From NCBI GenBank assembly GCA_965200535.1, contig CBDAUF010000002.1, forward strand, positions 806,001-870,000: 64,000 bases of DNA. Reading direction: 5' to 3'. Each line of letters opens with the position of its first letter. Position 1 is the first letter of the stretch. The stretch is from MPNO01 sp965200535. Its GTDB lineage: Bacteria > Pseudomonadota > Alphaproteobacteria > MPNO01. The position numbers and the translations under genes are program-made. Below the pieces are notes generated by a model, which was not told the DNA's origin, ran no database searches, and saw only the letters and a program-made list of their open reading frames with translations. This document shows positions 43,081 to 52,457 of this stretch, piece after piece.

Positions 43081-44565
43081 TCAGAGCGCGAACGGTGTTG
43101 CCTGCGCCCGTCGATATATCGCTTCGAGATAAGGGGCGAGCCGTCTCGCGCCGGCTTCCATCGCCGGCACGCAGTCCCGCACATAGCGTTCGCCGGCCTC
43201 GCGGATCTCGCCGCGCAGCCCATCTTCGTCGACGGACAGGATTCTGCGGTCGAGCATGACGATGCGGCCGTCGATGATCGAGGTCTTCACCGCCTCCGAT
43301 GTCGCCGAGAAAGCGAGCTGGCGGATCGGATCGGCCAACGGGATAAATCCCCAATGGTCGCGGTCGAGAAGGATTAAGTCGGCCCGCATGCCGGGCTCGA
43401 TCTTGCCGACCTCCCCGGCCATGAGACCCGTCCGCGCGCCCGCCGACGTTGCCATGTCGAATACCTCGTCGGCCGAGACCCAGGACGCATGGTCGGGTTT
43501 TCCGGCCTTGTGGATCAGGCTGGCGGCCCTGATCGCCTCGATCAGGTCGGCGGTATCGCTGGTGGCGAGGCCGTCGGTGCCGAGCGCCACGTCGATTCCG
43601 GCGTCGAGCAGCTTGCGCACCGGGCAAACGCCGCTGCCGAGCTTCATGTTGGAAAGCGGGTTGTGGACCGCCGCGCACCCGTGTTCGGCGAGCCGCGAGA
43701 TGTCGTCATCGGTCAGCCAGATCGCGTGAACCAGCGTGGTACGCGGGCCCAGAAGCCCCAGACTTTCCATGAAGGTGACCGCCGTCGCGCCCCAAACCTG
43801 TTCTGCATGGATCGCCTGCAGCCTGGTCTCGAGCGTGTGGCAATGGATCGGGATATCACGTTCGGCCGAAAGCGCGGCGATCCGGCGCAGAAGGCCGGGG
43901 GTGCAGCGCTGCGGTCCGCACGGAGCCAGGACGATGCGGATGCAGTCGCCGCGGCCGTGCCACCGCGCGAACTGACGCTCGAAGAGGGCGATCTGGGTAT
44001 CCGCGTCGGCGCCGCCGATGAGCGCAAGCTCGTCATGGACCGCCGCCGGGATCAGCGTGTTCGCCCAGGGCAGGCAGGCTTTCAGCGGCTGGTCCCACAT
44101 ATCGACCGTGACCCACGCGCGGAGGCCGGCATCGAGATAGGCGCAGACCGCCGCATCCATCGCCTCGGGCGTCGCGGGAGGGTGCACGTAATCGTCCTGG
44201 ACGGTCGTCACGCCGGCGCGGATCGATTCGATCGCCGCCAGCATGGACCTCAGGTAGTAGTCGCGCTCCGTCAGGACCGGAAAGCCGAAGGGCGGGTAGC
44301 TCTCGCCGAGCCATATCTCCAGCGGCAGGTTGTCGTAAGCACCCTGCTGAAACCCCTCGTTCGAGTGCAGATGGGCATTGACCAGCCCTGGCATGACAAT
44401 GGCATTCGACGCGTCGATGACCGTCCCGGCGATATCCCGGCCCTTGTCCGGGCCGACGGCGGCGATATGCGCGCCCTCGACGACGACATCCGCGGTTTCG
44501 TAGCGCCGCGCCCCCGCTTCGCCCCGGACCACCAGGCCGCCGCTGAGGATCAGCGTTCCCGCCAT
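43081..44565 (-). CDS. amidohydrolase family protein (cytosine deaminase/TrzN-type)
   Basis: A 494-residue metal-dependent hydrolase of the ATZ/TRZ-cytosine deaminase branch. Ligands appear in GLVNAHLHSNEGFQQ (His-x-His), PIHCHTLETRLQA (His), VHAIWLTDDD (His) and ALGTDGLATSD (Asp). The N-terminal beta-sandwich starts MAGTLILSGGLVV. Such enzymes deaminate or hydrolyse N-heterocycles, guanidines or halogenated triazines. The ATG at 44565 lies 29 bases after the stop of the three-subunit molybdenum hydroxylase genes on the same strand, suggesting hydroxylation followed by deamination or ring processing of an N-heterocycle. Confidence 0.9.
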   Translation of the reverse strand: MAGTLILSGGLVVRGEAGARRYETADVVVEGAHIAAVGPDKGRDIAGTVIDASNAIVMPGLVNAHLHSNEGFQQGAYDNLPLEIWLGESYPPFGFPVLTERDYYLRSMLAAIESIRAGVTTVQDDYVHPPATPEAMDAAVCAYLDAGLRAWVTVDMWDQPLKACLPWANTLIPAAVHDELALIGGADADTQIALFERQFARWHGRGDCIRIVLAPCGPQRCTPGLLRRIAALSAERDIPIHCHTLETRLQAIHAEQVWGATAVTFMESLGLLGPRTTLVHAIWLTDDDISRLAEHGCAAVHNPLSNMKLGSGVCPVRKLLDAGIDVALGTDGLATSDTADLIEAIRAASLIHKAGKPDHASWVSADEVFDMATSAGARTGLMAGEVGKIEPGMRADLILLDRDHWGFIPLADPIRQLAFSATSEAVKTSIIDGRIVMLDRRILSVDEDGLRGEIREAGERYVRDCVPAMEAGARRLAPYLEAIYRRAQATPFAL

Positions 44566-44594
44566 CCGCACGCCCCGTCCGGAATTCCCGCCCG

Positions 44595-46901
44595 CTATTC
44601 CCGCAATGCGCGGAGCACCCGTTCGGGGGTCATCGGCAGACGCCGGAGCCGAACTCCGGTTGCATGGGCCACGGCGTTGGAAATCGCCGGCGCGATGCCC
44701 ACGATCGGCGGCTCGCCGATGCCCTTGGCGCCGAACGGGCCGCCCTCGTCCGGATCCTCGACCAGGATGGTGTCGATCTCGGGCGGCACATCCATGATGC
44801 CCGGGATCTTGTAGTCCATGAAGGACGGGTTGGCGAGCCGTCCGGAATCCCAGACCATCTCCTCGCACAAGGCGTATCCGAGGCCCTGGACGACACCGCC
44901 CTGGACCTGTCCCTCGACCGCCGTCGGGTTGATTGCTCTGCCGATATCGTGTGCCGACCAGATGCGGAGCGGGGAGATGCGCCCGGTGGACTCGTCGACC
45001 TCCACCTCGACCGCCTGGGCGGCGAAAATCCAGGCGCCGATCTTGCCGAACGGGAAGCCCTTGAGATAGCCCCGTTTGGGATCGAAGTCCGGTCCGTCGA
45101 AGGCGAGCGTGTTGGTGCCGATGATCGGTCCGCCGGCGACCCAGTGCGAAAAGCCGGAAATGTCGCGGAACTGGACCTCCGCCTCCGGCACACCCTTGAT
45201 GCCGACTCGCCCGCCGTTGCGGAGTTCGAGATCCTCCTCGGCGCATTCCATCATGATTGCCGCACGCTGCTTGAGCTGGTCGACAACATCCTCCGCGGCG
45301 GCGACCACGGCGCGCCCGGCCATGTAGGTCACCCGGCTTGCCGTCGTTCCCCAGTTGTAGGGCGAGCCGTCGGTATCCGGCGTTGCCAGGCTGACCTGCT
45401 CTACCTCAAGGCCCAGCGCGGCGGCGCATATCTGGACCAACACCGTATCCGAGCCCTGGCCGTTGTCCACCGCCCCGGTGTTCAGCACCGCGGTTCCGTC
45501 CTCGAGGATGCGGACGATGGCGCCCGACGTCAGTACGCCCGAGATGTGCGGTACGCAGGCGATCCCGATGCCGCGCCGCGCGCCCGAACCGTTCGACGCC
45601 GCCCGGCGCGCGTCGTCCCAGCCCGACGCCGCCCGGACCCGGTTCAGACACTCGGCGAGCCCCGCCTTGTTCAGCGCCAAGCCGACCATCCACTCCTCGC
45701 CCGGCTGGACGGCGTTCTTGAGGCGAAGGTCGATCGGATCCATGCCGAGTGCATCGGCGATCTCGTCGATCTGCGTCTCGCCCGCGATCGCGACCTGCGG
45801 GCCGCCGAAACCGCGGAACGCCCCCGCGCGCAGCTTGTTGGTGTAGACCGGGCGCGACTCGATCGAGACGTTCTCGATGCGATAGGGGCCGCGGCAGAAC
45901 AACGCAGCGATGCCGGCCACGCCGGGGCTGTCGTCGGCGTAGGCGCCGCCGTCGAGCACGATCCTGACCTCGCGGGCGAGCAGCGTGCCGTCGGCCGCCG
46001 CACCGGTCTTCATCCACACCCTGCCGGGATGGCGGGAGCGGATCATCTCGAAGTCCTGCTCCCGACTGAGGGTCACCTTGACTGGCCGGCCGGTAGCGCG
46101 GGCGAGGGCCGCCGCGACCGGCTGTACGGTCTGCTCCATCTTGCCGCCGAACGCGCCGCCGACCTGCGGCGTGACGCACCGCACCCTCGACATCGGCATG
46201 CCGAGGGAATCGGCGACGAAGGCCTGGACGTGGAACACGGACTGGTTCGACGACCAGATCGTGATCTTGCCGTTGGAATCGATTTCCGCGAGCGCCGAAC
46301 AGGGCTCCATGTAGGAATGGGCTTGGGCCTGGGTTTCGTACGTTCCCTCGACCACTGCGGCGCATCGTTCCCAGGCCGACGCGACATCGCCCTCGACGAT
46401 TTCGATGATCGCCATGGCGTTGCGGTCGCTGTCGGCCTCGAAGACCTTGACGTAGCCGGCGAAATCCTCGTGCAGGACGGGTGCGTCGTCGGCCGTCGCC
46501 GCCTCGGTATCGAAGACGGCCGGCAGCTCCTCGTAGGAAACCTCGACCAGCCGCGCCGCTTCCCGCGCGGTCTCGGGGTCTTCCGCCGCGACCGCGGCCA
46601 CCGGCTCGCCCATGTACCGGACCTTGCCGACGGCGAGCGCGGTCTCGTCCTTGATGAACGGGCCGATCCGGTGGGCGCCGATGTCCTCGCCGGTGACGAC
46701 AGCCGCCACGCCGTCGAGGGCGAGCGCAGCCGAGACGTCGTAACCGACGATTTTCGCGTGCGCGAAGGTGCTGGGCACAATCGCGCCGAAAAGCATACCG
46801 GGGCGCGACATGTCGTCAGCGTAGACCGCCTTTCCGGTGATCTTGTCGCGTGTCTCGAGCCGCGGGATGCCTTGTCCTACAGGACTCGCGTAGTCGTTCA
46901 T
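44595..46901 (-). CDS. xanthine dehydrogenase family, molybdopterin-binding subunit
   Basis: A 768-residue large subunit. The hammerhead domain is at residues ~20-130 (AVYADDMSRPGMLFGAIVPS). MoCo-contact motifs include TPQVGGAFGGKMEQ, RAGAFRGFGGPQVAIA, DNGQGSDTVLVQI and the active-site glutamate loop FGAKGIGEPPIVG near the C-terminus. Its ATG overlaps the 2Fe-2S subunit stop as ATGA, giving a complete medium (FAD), small (2Fe-2S) and large (Mo) operon. Such enzymes hydroxylate purines, nicotinate, aldehydes or similar substrates using water-derived oxygen. The amidohydrolase downstream suggests an N-heterocycle. Confidence 0.93.
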   Translation of the reverse strand: MNDYASPVGQGIPRLETRDKITGKAVYADDMSRPGMLFGAIVPSTFAHAKIVGYDVSAALALDGVAAVVTGEDIGAHRIGPFIKDETALAVGKVRYMGEPVAAVAAEDPETAREAARLVEVSYEELPAVFDTEAATADDAPVLHEDFAGYVKVFEADSDRNAMAIIEIVEGDVASAWERCAAVVEGTYETQAQAHSYMEPCSALAEIDSNGKITIWSSNQSVFHVQAFVADSLGMPMSRVRCVTPQVGGAFGGKMEQTVQPVAAALARATGRPVKVTLSREQDFEMIRSRHPGRVWMKTGAAADGTLLAREVRIVLDGGAYADDSPGVAGIAALFCRGPYRIENVSIESRPVYTNKLRAGAFRGFGGPQVAIAGETQIDEIADALGMDPIDLRLKNAVQPGEEWMVGLALNKAGLAECLNRVRAASGWDDARRAASNGSGARRGIGIACVPHISGVLTSGAIVRILEDGTAVLNTGAVDNGQGSDTVLVQICAAALGLEVEQVSLATPDTDGSPYNWGTTASRVTYMAGRAVVAAAEDVVDQLKQRAAIMMECAEEDLELRNGGRVGIKGVPEAEVQFRDISGFSHWVAGGPIIGTNTLAFDGPDFDPKRGYLKGFPFGKIGAWIFAAQAVEVEVDESTGRISPLRIWSAHDIGRAINPTAVEGQVQGGVVQGLGYALCEEMVWDSGRLANPSFMDYKIPGIMDVPPEIDTILVEDPDEGGPFGAKGIGEPPIVGIAPAISNAVAHATGVRLRRLPMTPERVLRALRE

Positions 46902-47374
46902 GACGCGCCCCTCCCGCTCGCGGTCCTGACCGCCTCGATCACCTTTACGTAGCCCGAACAGCGGCAAAGATTGCCTGACAGCCCCTCGCGGATCTCGTCG
47001 TCCGCCGGCTCCGGGTTGCGGTCGAGCAGCGCTGTCGCGGCCACCGCCATTCCAGGCATGCAGAAACCGCACTGCACCGCGCCGTGGTCGAGCAGCGCCT
47101 GCTGGACCGGTGACAAGTCGTTGCCGCTGGCTAGGCCTTCGACCGTGGTAATCCGGCGGCCCGCCGCATCGGCCGCCAGGGTCAGGCAGCCGCGCACCAC
47201 CTCGCCGTCGATCAACACCGAACAGGCGCCGCAGACTCCCTGGTTGCAGCCGCGTTTGCTGCCGGTCAGGGCCATCTGTTCGCGCAGCACCTGGAGAAGG
47301 GTATGCTGCGGCTCGACGAAAAGCCGGTGCCTGCGCCCGTTGACGTCGAGGCCGACCGGGATCGCTTCGCTCAT
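46898..47374 (-). CDS. xanthine dehydrogenase family, (2Fe-2S)-binding subunit
   Basis: A 158-residue small subunit with both iron-sulfur centres: plant-ferredoxin-like GCNQGVCGACSVLIDG (plus the fourth Cys in VVRGCLTL) and the helical domain QCGFCMPGM with NLCRCSGYVKVIEAV. It carries electrons from the molybdenum site to the FAD subunit. The ATG at 47374 overlaps the FAD subunit stop as ATGA. Size and motif spacing match CoxS/NdhS proteins. Confidence 0.95.
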   Translation of the reverse strand: MSEAIPVGLDVNGRRHRLFVEPQHTLLQVLREQMALTGSKRGCNQGVCGACSVLIDGEVVRGCLTLAADAAGRRITTVEGLASGNDLSPVQQALLDHGAVQCGFCMPGMAVAATALLDRNPEPADDEIREGLSGNLCRCSGYVKVIEAVRTASGRGAS

Positions 47375-48228
47375 TGCCCCATTTCTCCCTTCGATGCGGC
47401 CGCTCGCACGGCGCGGCCGAGCAGGGGTTCGACCAGCATCAGCCGATATTCGCCCGAACCCCGGACATCGTCGACCGGATCGCACGCATCGCGGAGAATC
47501 GCGGCGGCCTCGGCAATGTCGCCGTCGGCGAGCGGGCTTCCGGTCAGCGCGTCCTCCGCCGCCGGAGCCCGGACCGGCGTCGGGCCGCAACTGCCGAGGG
47601 CGACCCTTGCGTAGCTGCATATGCCGCCGGACATCGCCACGACCGCGGCGACCGAGACCGTCGCGTAGTCTCCCTCGACACGAGCGAACTTCTCGTACGC
47701 TCCGAATGCGCCGGCCGGAGGCGCCGGCAGCGTCACCGCGGTGACGAGTTCGCCGGGGAGAAGCGCAGTTTCCAGATAGTCGACGAAGAATTCCCCGGCG
47801 GACATGGTTCGCGTTCCGTCCGGGCCCTGCGCCTCTATCCGGGCGTCCAGCGCCACCAGTGCGCCGGGATAGTCGGCCTGAGGATCCCCGTGGCTGATCG
47901 ATCCGCCGACGGTCCCCATGTTGCGGATGGCCGGGTGCCCGATGAGCCGCGCGGTCTCGCCGATAAGCGCATGTGCGCCTTCGAGCCCGGCCGCTTCGGC
48001 GACCGTGCGGTGGGTGGTCATGGCGCCGATTCGGAGCCCTCCCTCGCCGTCCCGCGCGAGTCCCCTGAGCGCCTCGATATGGCGCAGGCTGACCAGAGCC
48101 GAGGGCATCACCAGGTCCGCGTTCATCATCGCGACCAGTGTCGCACCGCCCGCGAGGCATCGCGCCTCTTCATCGGCGGCGAGCAAGGAAACCGCCTCGT
48201 CGACCGTGGTCGGGGCGTGAAACTCCAT
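47371..48228 (-). CDS. xanthine dehydrogenase family, FAD-binding subunit
   Basis: A 285-residue medium subunit of the CoxM type. FAD-contact motifs are AGGATLVAMMNADLVMP and NMGTVGGSISHGDPQADYPG; the C-terminal CO dehydrogenase flavoprotein domain runs from about residue 175. The ATG at 48228 begins MEFHAPTTVDEAVSLLA, the family start, with GGGAGG upstream. It is the first gene of the three-subunit operon and divergent from the quinone oxidoreductase gene. Confidence 0.93.
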   Translation of the reverse strand: MEFHAPTTVDEAVSLLAADEEARCLAGGATLVAMMNADLVMPSALVSLRHIEALRGLARDGEGGLRIGAMTTHRTVAEAAGLEGAHALIGETARLIGHPAIRNMGTVGGSISHGDPQADYPGALVALDARIEAQGPDGTRTMSAGEFFVDYLETALLPGELVTAVTLPAPPAGAFGAYEKFARVEGDYATVSVAAVVAMSGGICSYARVALGSCGPTPVRAPAAEDALTGSPLADGDIAEAAAILRDACDPVDDVRGSGEYRLMLVEPLLGRAVRAAASKGEMGQ

Positions 48229-48357
48229 CGTTTGCGCCTCCCGAAACCGTTGGCTGGCGGCGAGTATGTCCGATGGGCGGGAACGCGGCAAACGCTACAT
48301 CCGGCCCGGCCCGGCCTGTATCCTGCGGCGATTCGTGCATCCGCAAGGGGGATTGAA

Positions 48358-49350
48358 ATGCCGAAGGCGGCCGTGATCCATGAGAAGGGCGGGCCCGATG
48401 TCTTCCGCTGGGAGGAGGTCGAGGTCGGCGCGCCCGGCAGGGGAGAGGTGCGCATCCGTAACGAGGCGGTCGGCGTGAACTATGTCGACACCTACCACCG
48501 CCGCGGGATGCCCCACCCCTGGCCGGTTCCGGCCCTCCCTCTGGTGCTCGGCTTCGAGGGCGCAGGGATTGTCACCGATGTCGGCGAGGATGTGGACGGG
48601 CTGTCGCCGGGCGACCGCGTCGGCTACGCGATGCCGCCGCACGGCGCCTACAGTCAGGAACGGATATACCCTGCCGAGAAGACGGTTCGGGTGCCGGACG
48701 GCATCGATTCGCGGGCCGTCGCCGCGCTGATGCTCAAGGGGCTAACCGCCCAGTACCTGCTGCGCAGGACTTGGCGGGTGGAGCCCGGGGATGTGATCCT
48801 GGTGCATGCGGCGGCGGGCGGCATGGGCCAGATCCTGTGCCAGTGGGGCAAGCATCTCGGCGCCACCGTGATCGGCACCGTGAGCACCGAAGAGAAGGCG
48901 GACCAGGCACGCGCCGCCGGCTGCGACCACGCAGTTGTCCACGGCGAGGGCGATTTCGTTGCGACCGTCAGGGAGGTCACCGGGGGAGAGGGCTGCGCCG
49001 TGGTCTACGAATCGATCGGCAAGGACACATTCCGCCGGTCGATGGACTGCCTGCGTCCGCTCGGCATGATGGCGAGCTACGGCCACGCCTCGGGCGCACC
49101 CGATCCGGTCGACGTGATCGAACTCGGCGCACGCGGCTCGTTGTTCCTGACGCGGCCGGCGATCATGCATTACATGGCGAAACGCGCGGATCTCGCTGCC
49201 GGGGCGGAGGAGCTGTTCCAGGTTGTCCTGAGCGGTGCGGTAAAGCCCGCCGTCAACCACCTCTACCCGCTGCGCGAGGCAGCGGAGGCTCACCGCATGA
49301 TCGAGGCGCGGCGGACCACCGGGGCGACTGTCCTCCTGCCGTTCGAATAG
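48358..49350 (+). CDS. NADPH:quinone oxidoreductase-like MDR protein
   Basis: A 330-residue medium-chain dehydrogenase/reductase without zinc-ligand cysteines. It starts MPKAAVIHEKGGPDVFRWEE and has VNYVDTYHRRGM, the quinone reductase hallmark VLGFEGAGIVTDVG, and the NADPH loop VHAAAGGMGQ followed by TVIGTVSTEEKADQARAAG. These enzymes reduce quinones or alpha,beta-unsaturated carbonyls. AAGGGGG precedes the ATG at 48358. It is a single gene divergent from the molybdenum hydroxylase operon and convergent with the cupin, six bases apart. Confidence 0.92.
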   Translation: MPKAAVIHEKGGPDVFRWEEVEVGAPGRGEVRIRNEAVGVNYVDTYHRRGMPHPWPVPALPLVLGFEGAGIVTDVGEDVDGLSPGDRVGYAMPPHGAYSQERIYPAEKTVRVPDGIDSRAVAALMLKGLTAQYLLRRTWRVEPGDVILVHAAAGGMGQILCQWGKHLGATVIGTVSTEEKADQARAAGCDHAVVHGEGDFVATVREVTGGEGCAVVYESIGKDTFRRSMDCLRPLGMMASYGHASGAPDPVDVIELGARGSLFLTRPAIMHYMAKRADLAAGAEELFQVVLSGAVKPAVNHLYPLREAAEAHRMIEARRTTGATVLLPFE

Positions 49351-49356
49351 GCGCGT

Positions 49357-49893
49357 TCAGACCGCATCGGGAACCGGCTTGGCGTCGATCAGGATGAATG
49401 CGATCGAGCACGGCTCGGTTCCCCGGTTCACCCAGGCGTGGTTGGTGCCCTTCTGGACGATCACATCGCCCGCCCGGACATGGACCTCCGAATCGTCGAG
49501 CAGCATATCGATCTCGCCCGACAGGACGATCGCATAGTCGACCGAGTTCGTGCGGTGCATGAATGGGTGCTTGTTGGCGATGTCGCCCGCCGGAAGTGCA
49601 CCGAGCGCCTCGGCGACGGCGCTGTGCCCGAGCGCTTCCACCTCCGGCGTCACCGGCGGGAACTCGGTGATGCGGAACACCGTGCCGCCGGCGGGCGGAG
49701 GCGTCCTGATCTCGCCCACCACGGGGTCGGCGTCGCCGCTGTTATCGGCCGGCGTCTCGAAGGTCCGCCAAAGCTGGGTCGAGACCAGACCTCCCACCGG
49801 CCGGGTCAGGACGTTGGGCGCGTCGCCGTCCGTGATGACGACCGCCCTTCCGTTTTTGTCGTGGCCGGTAACCACGCGCCGGATTTTGTCCAT
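49357..49893 (-). CDS. cupin domain protein
   Basis: A 178-residue protein with a cupin barrel in its C-terminal half: a metal-site segment MHRTNSVDYAIVLSGEIDM and the second conserved motif GDVIVQKGTNHAWVNRG, which supply His/Glu ligands. The N-terminal ~90 residues (RRVVTGHDKNGRAVVITDGD, then LWRTFETPADN) match the extension seen in catabolic cupins and gentisate dioxygenase-like relatives, but one barrel alone suggests a regulator-like, isomerase or small oxygenase role. GGGGACAGG precedes the ATG at 49893. It lies 79 bases from the MmgE/PrpD gene's stop on the same strand. Confidence 0.85.
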   Translation of the reverse strand: MDKIRRVVTGHDKNGRAVVITDGDAPNVLTRPVGGLVSTQLWRTFETPADNSGDADPVVGEIRTPPPAGGTVFRITEFPPVTPEVEALGHSAVAEALGALPAGDIANKHPFMHRTNSVDYAIVLSGEIDMLLDDSEVHVRAGDVIVQKGTNHAWVNRGTEPCSIAFILIDAKPVPDAV

Positions 49894-49972
49894 CGCCTGT
49901 CCCCGCTTGCGGTGTTGGGGTGCGACTATTGCCGTTCGCCCCGCTTATGGCAATTCGCCCGGCGCCGTTTCC

Positions 49973-51367
49973 CTATGCGCCGGCGGCCCCGATACGGCAG
50001 AGCGATGCAATCCGTCCGGCATTGTCGAGCGATTCGAGACTGCCGACGGTTTCGATCAGGGCGTCGACAGTTTCCGGTGGGCAGCCGGCGAACTCGGCGC
50101 ACTGGCGGAATTTCTCGCAGACTTCGCCGTAAATCATCGGAGACAGCGCCGATCCCCTGGCTACGTCGCAGCGTTTGCGGATGCGCGATCCGTCCCGGAG
50201 CGCGACATCGAGCAGGGTGGTCAGGTTGGTAAAGTCCGGATCGGCCGTCTCGTAGGCCGAGAAGCGGACCCGTCCCATAGCCGCGCGGATGTCCGGACGC
50301 GAAAGCGTGTCTGCGGTGAATTCCGCGAGGCCCGCACGGCCCTCCACCGCGATCAGGGCCAGTGCGAACTCCATGGAGAAGCGGGCTTCCATGATCGTCG
50401 CCGGGTCGTGGTGGACCAGGGTGTCGAAGACACGCCGGTTGGTCCTGACCGATATCGAGGCGATGGTCGCGTCCTCGATGCCGTACTCGGCGAGGACGGC
50501 GAGCAGGCCTGTCATCGCCGGATGGGTCAGCGCGCCGTTGGGGAACGGCTTGATTGCGGTGCCGGGGTCGACGATCGCCCAGGAGTCGCCGAGCCGGTTG
50601 ATGACGTCCGGGTCGAAACCGCCGCCTGCGGCTGACAGATAACCGGCGGAACCTCCCAACGGATCTGCGCTGCCGGTCAGGCCGCGCGCGGCCATGTCGG
50701 CAGCGGCGACCCCGGCCTCCGCCGCCAGGCCGGGGTGGAGGATCTCTGTCGTGGCGCCGAAGTTCTGGCGGACGCCGCCCGCCATGCTCGCCGCGAGGGC
50801 GAGTGCATGCCCGGTCGCCGCCGCGTCGAGCCCGATGAGCCTCGCCGTCGCGGCGGCGGCGCCGAACGTCGACAGCGTTCCGGTGGCGTGGAACCCGTCT
50901 CGATAGTGGCGCGCGCCGATCGCGTGGTTGAGCCGGCAGGCGATCTCGATACCGGCGTGCAGTGCGGTGGTCAGTTCCGTTCCGCTGACCGATCGGTCCT
51001 CCGCGACGGCGAGCGCGGCGGCGAGGACCGGGGCGGTGGCATGGATGCCGCCGTTCCGGTCGGGTGCGGCCTGCGGGTTGGTGTCGTCAAAATTATCCGC
51101 GTGCATTGCAGCCGCGTTCAGAAACGCCGCAAAGCGCGGCGCTGTGCGGCCCGGCGTGTCCAGCACCGTCGCCGCGCCGCCGGCGACACCGAGCGCCGTG
51201 ACATGGCTGCGAGCGATTCTCACCGTGTCGGTGCGGGCGCCGGCGATGGCCAGACCGAGGCAGTCGAGAACGTGAACCCTTCCCCGTTCCCGGACCGCTT
51301 CAGGCACGTCCCGGAACGCGAGCCCGCTGGCGAATTCGGCGACCCGTCGGGTCGCATTCGCGCTCAG
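49973..51367 (-). CDS. MmgE/PrpD family protein
   Basis: A 464-residue protein of the 2-methylcitrate dehydratase (PrpD/MmgE)/cis-aconitate decarboxylase fold. It contains HVLDCLGLAIAGARTDTV at the start, DNFDDTNPQAAPDRNGGIHATAPV, and the conserved GFHATGTLSTFGAAAATARLIGL and IKPFPNGALTHPAMTGLLAVL blocks. Members dehydrate or decarboxylate tricarboxylic acids. No ATG, GTG or TTG fits; CTG at 51367 overlaps the preceding stop as CTGA and has GGAGG seven bases upstream, so a rare CTG start is proposed. Neighbours (2-hydroxyacid dehydrogenase, tricarballylate-dehydrogenase-like flavoprotein) also act on such acids. Confidence 0.85.
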   Translation of the reverse strand: MSANATRRVAEFASGLAFRDVPEAVRERGRVHVLDCLGLAIAGARTDTVRIARSHVTALGVAGGAATVLDTPGRTAPRFAAFLNAAAMHADNFDDTNPQAAPDRNGGIHATAPVLAAALAVAEDRSVSGTELTTALHAGIEIACRLNHAIGARHYRDGFHATGTLSTFGAAAATARLIGLDAAATGHALALAASMAGGVRQNFGATTEILHPGLAAEAGVAAADMAARGLTGSADPLGGSAGYLSAAGGGFDPDVINRLGDSWAIVDPGTAIKPFPNGALTHPAMTGLLAVLAEYGIEDATIASISVRTNRRVFDTLVHHDPATIMEARFSMEFALALIAVEGRAGLAEFTADTLSRPDIRAAMGRVRFSAYETADPDFTNLTTLLDVALRDGSRIRKRCDVARGSALSPMIYGEVCEKFRQCAEFAGCPPETVDALIETVGSLESLDNAGRIASLCRIGAAGA

Positions 51368-52437
51368 CCGATTGCCTCCGCGAAGTTGAGCACCGCTTCC
51401 TCGACGTCGCGCGCCCCGTTCCAGCGGGCGGCGACCGCTATGTGCGGCGTCGTCACCACGTTGGGGAAGGCGGTGAGCGGATCGTTCGGCGCCGCCGGCT
51501 CTTCCCAGAACACGTCGAGGCCGGCGCCCCCGAGACGGCCGCTTTCGAGTGCGTCGATCAGGGCGCCGCGGTCGATGATCTCCGCGCGCGAGACGTTGAT
51601 GAGCACCGCGCCCGGCTTCATGCGCCGGAACGCAGCGGCGTCGATCATCTTCTCGGTCTCCCGGTTCGAGGGAAGCTGGATCGAGACATAGTCCGACCGT
51701 TCGAGCAGGTCTTCGAAGCTGCAATAGCGCGCGCCGTGCTCGCGCTCGATATCGTCGGCGAGCCGCCGACGCTGGTAATAGAGAACATCCATGCCGAAGG
51801 CAGACGCGCGCCTTGCCAGTTCGCGCCCGATCTCGCCCATGCCGACGGCTCCCAGAGTGGCCCCGTCGAGCGTCCCGAGGTCGCCGATGCGGCCCCAGTT
51901 CGACCGCCCGCAATGGCGGCTGTCATAGAGCCTGGGCGCGTAGCCCGCGGCTTCGAGGCTCGCGGTGTCGATGCGGCCGTCGACCGCGCAGATCTTCTTG
52001 GCGAGCGCCAGCATCAGGGCGAATATGTGCTCGGCGACAGCACCGTTGACACGCCGCCTGAGCGGCCGGACCGGGACACCGCGCGCCGCGCAGGCTTCGA
52101 GATCGATATTGCGAAGGTCGACGCCGAACTTTTGGACGATCCTGAGATTGGGCGCGCGTTCCAGTTCGGCTGCGCCGAACGCCATACCCTCGACGATGGC
52201 TCCGACGGCGTCGGGAAGCGCTGCCCGGAATGCATCGACGTCATCCGCCATGCGGAACTCGGCCGGGAAGACGGACGGCACGCGCGCGCGCAGCGCTTCG
52301 CGCCAGGCGTGGAAGTCGGGCATGTCGACCGAGAAATAGTCGGCGATCGCGTGCTGTCGATCGACGGCTGTGTCGGGATCGAGAACGACCTGGATATTGC
52401 GGATAATCGGATCGTTCTCGGCGACGAGGACCGGCAC
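51364..52437 (-). CDS. D-2-hydroxyacid dehydrogenase family protein
   Basis: A 357-residue NAD(P)-dependent dehydrogenase of the D-isomer family (phosphoglycerate dehydrogenase-like). The Rossmann loop is GAVGMGEIGRELA. The catalytic triad positions are the arginine in INVSRAEIIDRGAL, the glutamate in DVFWEEPAAPND and the histidine in VTTPHIAVAAR. GTG at 52437 follows CAGGAGAAC; no ATG is suitable. It reduces a 2-keto acid or oxidises a D-2-hydroxy acid. It begins 20 bases after the TcuA-like gene and overlaps the PrpD-type gene by four bases. Confidence 0.92.
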   Translation of the reverse strand: MPVLVAENDPIIRNIQVVLDPDTAVDRQHAIADYFSVDMPDFHAWREALRARVPSVFPAEFRMADDVDAFRAALPDAVGAIVEGMAFGAAELERAPNLRIVQKFGVDLRNIDLEACAARGVPVRPLRRRVNGAVAEHIFALMLALAKKICAVDGRIDTASLEAAGYAPRLYDSRHCGRSNWGRIGDLGTLDGATLGAVGMGEIGRELARRASAFGMDVLYYQRRRLADDIEREHGARYCSFEDLLERSDYVSIQLPSNRETEKMIDAAAFRRMKPGAVLINVSRAEIIDRGALIDALESGRLGGAGLDVFWEEPAAPNDPLTAFPNVVTTPHIAVAARWNGARDVEEAVLNFAEAIG

Positions 52438-52457
52438 AACGTTCTCCTGGCGCGCGG

